DNA of 10,745 nt from Phoronis ovalis (Eukaryota > Phoronida > Phoronidae). The translations under genes were made by a program, and so were the position numbers. The notes under the pieces are model-generated. The model ran no database searches and was not told the DNA's origin. It saw nothing but the letters and a program-made list of their open reading frames with translations. Positions 1 to 6,895 of the stretch are shown in pieces. Numbering within the stretch: the stretch's first letter is position 1; every line of letters starts with the position of its first letter. The stretch is from assembly GCA_028565635.1 (NCBI GenBank), contig JAOXYB010060435.1, positions 1 to 10,745 on the forward strand. The letters run 5' to 3'.

Positions 1-145
1 CTTACTTACTAATTATGGAACATGTTTCAAGAGACTATAAATACCAGAAAAAAATTCAAGTAAGTCATTCTGATCTCAGACACTGTAGTGTATACATTGA
101 CTGATCATCTTTGCAATTTCCACAATCATGGAGCGTTTCAATCTA
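1..145 (+). repeat. Promoter-and-leader repeat, copy 1
   Basis: This stretch covers the promoter, leader and first codons of the small gene at 128-400. It matches 10065-10197 closely with a few substitutions and one 7-base indel (positions 18-24 are absent from copy 2). Its first 19 bases also match 10727-10745 exactly. Homology to copy 2 ends about 16 bases into the ORF. The matching segment includes the TATA region, initiator, leader and start codon, so the repeat is a piece of a duplicated gene rather than an obvious transposon. I see no terminal inverted repeats or target-site duplications. Confidence 0.85.
36..72 (+). promoter_or_regulatory. TATA box plus initiator core promoter
   Basis: TATAAATA lies at 36-43. 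TCATTC at 65-70 matches the arthropod-type initiator consensus TCAKTY, and its A (67) is 31 bases from the first T of the TATA box, the classical spacing. Transcription is therefore predicted to start at 67, giving a leader of about 61 bases. A 7-base inverted repeat (ACTTACT at 4-10, AGTAAGT at 59-65) brackets the TATA box and is kept in copy 2. The compact TATA/Inr layout with a short leader is typical of replication-dependent histone genes. The assignment rests on motif and spacing only. Confidence 0.72.
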
Positions 146-400
146 CATGCTAAGCTGTACCAAGCTCAAGTCAAGTACGCTAAGTCCTGTACTCAAATCA
201 AAGTTCTTGATCGTGTTCTTCGAGATACTAAAGTTCGTCATCAGCGTGCCATCAAGTCTGGTCATGAACCTCGTCGGTTTCAACTCTACTGGCGACTGAT
301 TCAGACTGAACGTTTACGTTACATGTATTATGCATATGCAGAAGACAAGGCAACTGAAGTACAAGAGCTTTTTTGTCAACTTGTATCTGGTCAACCATAG
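128..400 (+). CDS. Small basic helical orphan protein with histone-type gene architecture
   Basis: I do not recognise this 90-residue protein and assign no function. The start has a strong Kozak context (A at -3, G at +4) and follows an in-frame stop at 98-100. The protein is basic (17 Lys/Arg against 9 Asp/Glu) and rich in Tyr and Gln, with two Cys (21, 83). By eye it reads as two helices, about residues 5-43 and 49-86, separated by a Gly-His-Glu-Pro turn (45-48), so a helical hairpin is likely. No signal peptide or membrane segment is visible. Codon use is distinct from the surrounding AT-rich DNA, with many CGT arginine codons, which supports real coding. The gene is intronless, has a TATA/Inr promoter upstream and a histone-type stem-loop 70 bases after the stop. 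It does not resemble H1, H2A, H2B, H3 or H4. It could be a divergent nuclear or chromatin basic protein, but that is inference from architecture and charge. Confidence 0.75.
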   Translation: MERFNLHAKLYQAQVKYAKSCTQIKVLDRVLRDTKVRHQRAIKSGHEPRRFQLYWRLIQTERLRYMYYAYAEDKATEVQELFCQLVSGQP

Positions 401-425
401 AACTTTAATCGTGTTCTTCGAGATA
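211..425 (+). repeat. 17-base exact duplication, coding to 3' UTR
   Basis: The 17 bases at 211-227, inside the ORF (around codons 28-33), recur exactly at 409-425, starting nine bases after the stop codon. The two copies are in the same orientation, 198 bases apart. A 17-base exact match over so short a distance is unlikely by chance and suggests template switching or a local duplication in the 3' UTR. The second copy is not translated. Confidence 0.8.
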
Positions 426-460
426 TGATTATACTGGAGAGTGCTGACTTAACATTCACT

Positions 461-490
461 AAACCCAACAGCTCTTTTAAGAGCTACCCA
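461..490 (+). terminator. Histone-type 3' stem-loop (mRNA 3'-end processing signal)
   Basis: AGCTCT (470-475) pairs perfectly with AGAGCT (480-485) around the four-base loop TTTA (476-479), and ACCCA follows at 486-490. The metazoan replication-dependent histone element has a 6-bp stem, a 4-base pyrimidine-rich loop and ACCCA directly after it. The only clear departure here is an A-T closing pair where animals usually have G-C. The 5' flank (AAACCCAAC) resembles the usual CCAAA flank. An A-rich stretch (ACAAAAGTG, 496-504) lies where the U7-paired downstream element would be, but it is not a clear match. In histone genes this element binds SLBP and directs cleavage without polyadenylation, tying expression to S phase. 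An ATTAAA at 558-563 is a possible poly(A) alternative. Confidence 0.8.
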
Positions 491-530
491 CAACCACAAA
501 AGTGTTAATCAACTTTTTATTATTTTAAGG

Positions 531-1212
531 GCTAGTAATTCAACCCATGTTTTAATTATTAAAATGAACAGATACACATATAGAAGCATACATTTTAAAA
601 AGTTTACTCCAAATTTTACTAATCCTAAATGTTAAATAATTTGAATTTGATCATACGACCTGATAGAAGCCATTTTAGGGACAAAACTGGGTTTTTCAAA
701 TTTTAATTTTAAATAAAAAATAAGGCCAAAACCCCTGTATATACCTACAAATTTGAAACTTTGCACAGATGAGCTGTTCATAATTATATATATCTACACA
801 AACAGATTTTTTAAATTTTGCTTAGTTCAAAAGTTATGACTTTAAAATTTAAAGGTCAGATCAAAATCAGCAAAATCTGGACTTTTAAACTTTAAAATTC
901 ATAACTTTCAAACTAAGCAAAATTTAAAAAATTTGAGATACTGTTTTGTAAACCTATATATTAAGATATTTTTTGCAAAGTTTCAGCTTTGTAGGTATAA
1001 CGGTTTTTGATTTAAATATTTCCGAATATTAAAATTTGTAAAACACATGTATTTCCCAAAACAGACGGCGCTTATCAGATCATGATTATTATTTTCAACA
1101 TTTTGCATTTCGATTCATTTTCATTAAAGTATAACCTTTCGAAGCATTTATATGTGTATATCTTCATTGTGATTATGAAAATTATAAATAAAGTTATAGT
1201 CAAATGACTGGT
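531..1212. repeat. Long imperfect inverted repeat (foldback element)
   Basis: The left arm (about 531-861) and right arm (about 875-1212) are imperfect reverse complements around a spacer near 868. The best-matched parts are AAATTTTGCTTAGTT (813-827) against its complement at about 911-925, TTTGAAACTTTGCA (752-765) against about 974-987, ATACCTACAAA against 990-1000, and ACACATATA (572-580) against 1149-1157. Similarity fades outward, so the outer limits are approximate. The element starts about 40 bases after the histone-type stem-loop. No ORF lies inside it. It could be a MITE-like foldback transposon or the product of an inverted duplication. If transcribed in either direction it would form a long, bulged double-stranded RNA hairpin of about 300 pairs. 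I could not identify clean terminal repeats or a target-site duplication. Confidence 0.8.
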
Positions 1213-1368
1213 TTTTTGTATCTTGAGAGCTAAAGCTAGTGATGCTCATGAACATAAGAAACTTTCGACATATGTTAATATTTAAAACTTCTGCACAAAG
1301 AAAAAAAAACTTCAGTTTCATAAATTTATCTTAAAAAGTGAAACCTATGTCCAAAACTTATTAATGTT

Positions 1369-1440
1369 GATGTACCAAATGGTAAAAATCTTTGCAGTCG
1401 AGATACCAAAACAAAAATGTTAGCAGTAAAGATACCAAAT
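1369..1440 (+). repeat. Short tandem repeat, period about 30
   Basis: Related units carrying GA(T/-)GTACCAAA or AGATACCAAA begin at 1369, 1400 and 1430, giving spacings of 31 and 30 bases. A shared GCAGT motif sits before the second and third units. It is a degenerate two-and-a-half copy array that abuts the LINE relic on its 5' side. Confidence 0.6.
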
Positions 1441-1443
1441 TTC

Positions 1444-1873
1444 TGAACATAAACATACTCACTGGTCATGTGCCAGTTCTTCAAGAACTAAACAAGGACA
1501 AAAATGAAGGTGAAATCCATTTCTTGTTTGCTTGTACTAAGTATATGACAATATCCATATAAAGCTTTCACCAAGGTTGTTAAGGATTATATTGCGGACT
1601 ATGAGAATATAAACGAAACCCAGAAATTAATTACTATTTTTAATGACAAACGAATACTTAAAAGATTCTCAAATTATATCCGTGAAGCGTATGAAATTAG
1701 AAATGAAAACATATTCCTTCAACAACAAACAGCAAAGTAATGTTATTTTCCTATGTGTGACTCATAAGCCCTTGTGGCTGGGTGTATATGTATATAAAAA
1801 AAATTGTATTTATATGTAATTGTTGTAAAACGTGTCACGTTAATAAAATAAAATACTACTACTACTACTACTA
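1444..1873 (+). mobile_element. 3'-terminal relic of a LINE-type non-LTR retrotransposon
   Basis: In the frame of 1512, codons up to 1544 encode EIHFLFACTKY, which resembles the HFLFxCxxY segment at the C-terminal end of many animal LINE reverse transcriptases. A stop follows at once. The reading continues in another frame from 1549 to the TAA at 1738-1740, with a Lys/Arg-rich helical segment ending in an IRN-type motif, as is common for CR1/L2-like ORF2 tails. This is therefore at least one frameshift in a heavily 5'-truncated copy. The 3' UTR holds a small hairpin-like GC patch (about 1768-1783), the 13-base palindrome AACGTG-T-CACGTT (1829-1841), AATAAA signals and a terminal (TAC)n tract. 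Clade assignment is uncertain. The element is dead. Confidence 0.7.
1854..1873 (+). repeat. (TAC)n microsatellite tail
   Basis: There are 20 bases of perfect TAC repeat (6.7 units) directly after the AATAAAATAAAA stretch of the LINE relic. Several animal LINE families end in short microsatellites instead of poly(A), so this probably marks the 3' end of the element. Confidence 0.85.
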
Positions 1874-1874
1874 T

Positions 1875-2807
1875 ACCACATAATTAGTTTCCAACATAGT
1901 AAGTTCAAATACACTACAAAATTCCATAAAAGTCGCAATATATTATTTAATAAACAATACTGAAGTTGTGCAGGAATGATGGAGAGTAGATATGAGCTAT
2001 GTTATGATAGCTAAATATAAACATGCTATTTAAAGTTATTTGTCATATTTTTATTTGAAAACTACTGAGTTGTTGTAACCTCATAATTCATATCAACAGA
2101 GGTCTCCTTGTAAATCAAGATTAACAGCCTGGAACCAGGAGGTAGCTATAAAATAAGAAGTGGTCGACTATGTATTCATCAAACTTGATAATTAATGCAA
2201 TTACATTTCTATTTTTGTGAAAAAGTTCTTTTTAAACCTTATTACTATTAATACATAAAATCTAACGCCTTAAGAAAATAATAACTTAACTAACTTTATG
2301 CCATATAAAGTAAAAAAAACATTTAGTATAACTCCTGGTCATGAGGTGCATTTCATTTCTTAGAAAAACACTTACAACCATGTTAATTAAAGACTGTTAA
2401 GATGACTTAAATGCCAGGTAGGTTCTTAATTAATTACAATTATGATAATTAACTTGGTAAGCTTTATGTGCAGTGTTTTTGCTGTATTTCGACTTAAAGT
2501 AATTGTTTGAAATTTAAGTCCTGGATTCATGACACTACTATGACAAACCTACAGCTTGATGTAGTGCCACAAATTCGTGTTATCTGAAATTGCAGACTAG
2601 ACTTTGCTTCACTATAAAATAGTCATCCACCTTTATTATTTCTATTCAAAGGAACATTTTAAATATAAGAAAAACTTGGCCACTGAAATAACGAAAACCT
2701 ATGACCATGATGTACATGCAGGTTGATTAAATAGAGTCGTAATTACAGCTATAATAGGCCCAGGAGATATACTGATCATATTTTTAGACGGGTATGTGTA
2801 GCCCAAA
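1875..2807. other. Non-coding AT-rich stretch
   Basis: I see no ORF of note, RNA gene or recognisable element in either strand. The only structure found is a 6-base dyad (CACTAC near 2533, GTAGTG near 2564) and several short AT-rich palindromes such as that around 2427-2453. This is probably intergenic or intronic. Confidence 0.5.
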
Positions 2808-3020
2808 CTCAAAATATCTCCCATTTTTAGTGTTTTCTGTAACAAAACTGGACCCAGTTTTAAGGGTTTCTCTCCGAAAAATCCCCCCAGAAATGCTACC
2901 TTTAATGAAAAAAACTACCTAGTACTTTTAAGGATTTTGTTGAAAAATGGACCCGTTCCTAGGACATTTCTGCAAAAAGTGAACCCATTTTTAGGGATTT
3001 ATCAGTGAAACATTGATACA
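2808..3020 (+). repeat. Degenerate minisatellite, period about 32
   Basis: Six to seven diverged units can be aligned, starting near 2808, 2843, 2876, 2907, 2942, 2973 and 3006, with spacings of 31-35 bases. A typical unit reads GAAAAATGGACCC, then TTTTTAGGG, then ATTTCTG. The best preserved are units 2, 5 and 6. Units 3 and 4 keep the GAAAAA start but lose the GGACCC core. The array lies in a stretch without stops in one frame (about 2802-3010), but there is no plausible start and no codon signature, so I do not call it coding. A cytosine-rich hairpin (GCCCC at 3060-3064 with GGGGC at 3072-3076) follows it. Confidence 0.7.
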
Positions 3021-3076
3021 TCAGGGCGGCACAGCCCAATATTCATAATATATGTAAGTGCCCCCTCCCCTGGGGC

Positions 3077-5620
3077 TATAGGACTAATTTGAAATACTCA
3101 TCTCCATCGTTTTTTTATGACCACAGATGGTATAAGGACGCAATTGATTTTCCCATGCACTTCTATAGTAATTTCATATAATCTGAATCATTATAAAAAA
3201 TTCTCAAACATTGTGCAAAGAAAATTGTCTGCTAAGAACTGAAGATTATTATGTATTCTACTTCCACTTAATTTTTTGTGCCAGCATTTTTTGATATTCC
3301 ACTATATGTAAACTAGCCCAGAAAAATACAATCTCACAATTGACAAAATTCATAGCTTTGTCCTAGCTCAAATAATCCTATCAAATTTTGGTTTATTTTA
3401 CTTTAAAAAGCTAAATAATTTCCGAATCTCTTGCATAATGATTTCCCTTTCAAACAAAAACAACAAAAAAGCCAGCGCCACGAGGAAAAAAGAAAAAAAT
3501 CATAAATTTAAGGTTTCTGCACAATTTCCAGGGCGGCCAGCCTTTGCACAAGTAATGCTGTTACATCAATTGTGACATTTATACCAGATTGGGCTCACTA
3601 AATTAATACAATTTTGAAGTCAAGGATAATCTTATGTTCTGTGTAAAGGTATAATGAAAATAAAGGCTTGCTGCCTTATTCACAAGCATGTTTCGTTAGT
3701 CTGATAATAACATGTGTAAAACATAGTAATAACACAGGCCACACCAGGTAATTTTTATATAGTACTTATATTTGTTACTGTATGTAGATTCAACTTATCT
3801 AATATTAATATATCACAAACGTAAAGGATCGAAGCACACATTATTTATGTTGCAAAATAAAGGTCATATAGTTAAATAAGGCACAAAATTAATGTCATCT
3901 AATTGACGACATGATATACTAACTTGCTGGAGCTAACGCTTTGCATATGTTCTTTATTAATAGTCTAATAAGGTAAGAAACAAAAATCTTCCTTTGTTTG
4001 GCCAATTTCACCAGGATCTGGCTGTGATGTATTTTCTAAGTGCATTTTTTAGTGGCAGTTATTGGTAGAAGTTGTCAAGTGACAAGTGATGTGACCTGGA
4101 AAAACAATTTACATCACATGACTTGATTTTGGTTGTTTGGTTTAGAAAGTAGCAGCTAGTTAATAATGGACTTGAACAAGTTTTATAGAACTGAACTTTA
4201 GGATGTAATTGTCCTTATGCAGTCAATGTTCTAATGCAGATAGCAAAACATAATAGAATCATCACTTTTAAGAAATCATATAAATAGCGCTGTAACCAAT
4301 ATTAGCAAGAAAGCATTGTAGTTTAATTTATACATTTGTGGAACACATTTTAATAAAATTATTATGGCTTAGCAGTAATGCTATTTCTCTGAAACATCTA
4401 TTATATTTTAGATGGTGCACCACTTCAGAATAACAGCTGGCCTATGACAAACTATTGCAGGAAATAATGTATTTAAAAAGTTTTGTGAAGCATTGGTTAA
4501 TCCTTCAATGTTTTAGCAAAAATGGAAGTAGCAGCAATAACAGGAAATTCAATATTATGAGAGATAATTCCTAATTTTTTATGTAAATAATTGTTACAGG
4601 TGTGTAGTGGCTGATCACTCTTTTGTCAAGCAAATACACAAAACAGTAGTAAACACTTACAGATGAAACAGTCATTGATCAAAAACAATAAACATTTTAA
4701 AGATAACAACATCTAATAACTAAATATAACTTAATTTCGATTAATAATCTGTCATAGTAAAAATTGTGCTGCATGATTTTGCATTGTTGAAACATGTTCT
4801 TTTGACGTGTTTTGTGTAATGTCATTATTGCAGCATGTAAAGGAATAGTTTTGTAATCATGTCTGCTAGCTGCCAGTTGCTTTTTTCATTTTTTTAACAA
4901 AAAATACATAGCGTACTGCATATTTAAATAAAAATGCAAATAGCAATTTTTAGGTCATCCAGTCCCCAGGATCCGTATTTTCATATTTGCATTTTGGGAT
5001 CCATAGTTTCTTTTTTGGAAATCATGACCTAGCTGGGATAGCTATAGTTAGTAAAATGTACCAATCAGTTTTCTCTCGGGAAATTTTTATATGCAGTAAT
5101 AAGAGTTAGGTGAATATCTTTTGCAGTGCCATTTGTTTTCTAGAAAGTGATTCGAGTCTGCGCCTTAATTTTCTCGGACATAATTAAATTAGGAATAGGT
5201 ATTGCATACTTTGATTTATAAGACAAAAATGCATTTGTAATAGGCAGAACAAGTGGAAACAAGACTGACTGCAATATATTTACTGCTTTGATGCAGAAAT
5301 ACTTAGAACAAAGCCATAACTCTAAACGTCACTACAAGCTGCCATAAAAGCAAAGTTTTAAATAAAGTATGACATAGTTCAAATTATGTTGTAAGGTAGG
5401 GATTGGAAGTGAGATTATAAATATGTGTAGTGTGCAGGGTATTTTTTGCAGATGGGACTGCATGAATTATGACACGGTTAAGCAAAGATATTATTCTATT
5501 CTGCCAGTTAATATTTACCGGAATGCTGCATATATGGCACCCTAGCATGAGACTGTGTGAAATTAACTGATGTGAGCACACCAATCCACTATAATGGGGA
5601 AATGAGATATTTTGACAGGA
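3077..5620. other. Long non-coding stretch with minor hairpins
   Basis: No gene is supported here. The short ORF on the minus strand at 5384-5584 has no coding character or recognisable motif. Visible structures are an imperfect inverted repeat at about 4075-4126 (ACAAGTGATGTGA side against ACATCACATGACTTGA), a 12-base inverted repeat AAAATGCAAATA (4932-4943) against 4984-4995, and TAGGTCAT (4951-4958) against ATGACCTA (5024-5031). The last two interleave around two GGATCC sites. The GC motif CAGGGCGGC occurs at about 3022 and again at about 3532. This is probably intergenic sequence or intron. Confidence 0.5.
4075..4126. repeat. Short imperfect inverted repeat
   Basis: The left arm (about 4075-4094, ending GATGTGA) pairs with the right arm (4111-4126, ACATCACATGACTTGA) with a two- to four-base bulge. 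The loop is about 16 bases. No ORF or promoter motif is nearby, so the role is unknown. Confidence 0.55.
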
Positions 5621-5710
5621 ACTAATAAGTCCAAAATTTAAATTTTATTTACTAAATCAAAATAGAAAGCTTCAGTTTAATGGAAGTCCTTATAAATTTA
5701 ACACTTATTG

Positions 5711-5966
5711 AAATAAAAGCCTTGTCTTTGATAGAACCTGAACTTTAAACTTCCTTATGTATCCAAATATAATCCCTCGCTTGAACAGAAACTCAAAATT
5801 TAGAATACCATGTAAATCCAAACCTAATAGACGCCCAATTGTTAAAATTAATTTTTATCCACAGAAGAATACATTTCTGATGTTGATAATAGCCTTACAT
5901 TTATTCTCAAAAACACCCTACCATTCTTTGATTAGAAGACCAACTTTTAATAGCTATAGTTGTTAA
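5711..5966 (+). repeat. Diverged direct repeat, unit 1
   Basis: This unit aligns in order with 6057-6300: AATAAAAGCCTT, then AACTTTAAACTTCCTTA, then CAAATATAA-CCC, then TTAAAATTAATTTTTATCC (5842-5860), then CACCCTACCATT, then the tail near GTTGTTA. An earlier partial unit may end around 5625-5680. The 69-codon ORF at 5757-5966 falls inside the unit but is not preserved in unit 2, so it is not treated as a gene. Confidence 0.72.
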
Positions 5967-6007
5967 AATACAAGTATTTTCTCCAATACAAGTATTTAAG
6001 TATTTTT
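5967..6007 (+). repeat. Short palindromic duplication
   Basis: The near-palindromic 14-base word AATACAAGTATTTT and its neighbour AATACAAGTATTTA occur side by side, separated by CTCC, followed by a further AAGTATTTTTG. It sits between the two large direct-repeat units. Confidence 0.6.
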
Positions 6008-6056
6008 GCACTCATCTTAGAAAAATCCATGGAATGTCATATCCAGCCAAATTGCA

Positions 6057-6300
6057 AATAAATACAAGCCTTCTCATGGACAGAAACTCAACTTTAAATG
6101 TCCTTACTTATCTAAATATAACCCCTTCCTTGAATAGCTAAAAAAATACAATAACTACTACCATATAATAGATGCCCAACTATTAAAATTAATTTTTATC
6201 CACAAAGAAGAATACCTTAATTCTCCAGAACACCCCGCCATTTCTTGATCAGAATTCCGATTTTGAAGATCCTTATTCACCAAAATAACTAAAGCTGTTA
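6057..6300 (+). repeat. Diverged direct repeat, unit 2
   Basis: This is the second copy of the unit at 5711-5966, offset by about 346 bases. The most conserved block is ATTAAAATTAATTTTTATCC (6182-6201). Copies differ by many substitutions and indels, so the duplication is old. No coding frame is shared between the two units. It lies about 600 bases upstream of the TRIM-NHL coding exon. Confidence 0.72.
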
Positions 6301-6880
6301 TTGTGATGTGCAATCTCAAGTACCAACATGGCTACCAGTCAGCCATCTTTGGAAGTGATCCAGGTCAAAATTATTATCGATCTGCACTTTGACCAATATT
6401 TACCCGGTGCCGGTAATAGGCAGCTGATCGTATAAAAACTGAAGCAGTTATTGCAAGAGAGATAAAGTGTTACGCAAAGTAAAAAATGCTGATTATTCGT
6501 ACCACCATTTGACCTTCTTCTCAAGGTCATTTTAATATGTTACCTAGCCTATGACATCCACCAGCCTATGGCCTTCTTAGAACCATTTTTGAATCTTCTG
6601 GGTGATCATTTGTCTTTGCGACTATAGACGCCTTCTCAGTGGCAGTTATTAGCGTGTGCACCCTGACAATAAGTACATTCATAGCATTTAACCCTGCATG
6701 GCACTAGTTGCCAGGCATAATTTTATTTGGGTGTCATGTGCAAATTGTCATCCGGGCATTAGCACCCAATATCACCTACAAGAATTGCGGGTCACTTTCT
6801 AGTAAGTACTAAAATAACAAATGAAGAATTGTTTATGGTTTCTTCTTACAGATTTCAAAGCATACTGTAATATACTCAAT
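6301..6880. other. Upstream region of TRIM-NHL gene, probable intron
   Basis: No ORF is supported (the small minus-strand ORF at 6339-6530 looks random). The sequence is less AT-rich than its left flank and ends in pyrimidine tracts with two candidate splice acceptors (6851 and 6892). A promoter could not be identified, so any 5' UTR exon would lie upstream, perhaps outside the window. Confidence 0.4.
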
Positions 6881-6892
6881 CTGTTGTTTTAG
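6881..6892 (+). promoter_or_regulatory. Predicted 3' splice acceptor before TRIM-NHL start
   Basis: CTGTTGTTTTAG ends three bases before the ATG at 6896, a pyrimidine tract plus AG of the usual acceptor form. The TAG is also an in-frame stop, so translation cannot begin farther upstream in unspliced RNA. A second acceptor-like sequence, TTCTTCTTACAG, ends at 6851. A 5' UTR exon joined to a single coding exon is a common structure for such genes. Confidence 0.5.
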
Positions 6893-6895
6893 ACA

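Noticed and set aside
57-65. CAAGTAAGT, a good 5' splice donor match, conserved in promoter copies 1 and 2
   Set aside because: It lies upstream of the predicted transcription start. The TATA/Inr spacing explains the region better than an exon end. It would matter only if a longer transcript exists.
111-299. 62-codon plus-strand ORF overlapping the small gene
   Set aside because: It is a shadow in another frame, with poorer start context and weaker codon character than 128-400.
5757-5966. 69-codon ORF within the direct repeat
   Set aside because: The frame is not kept in the second repeat unit and no motif is recognisable.
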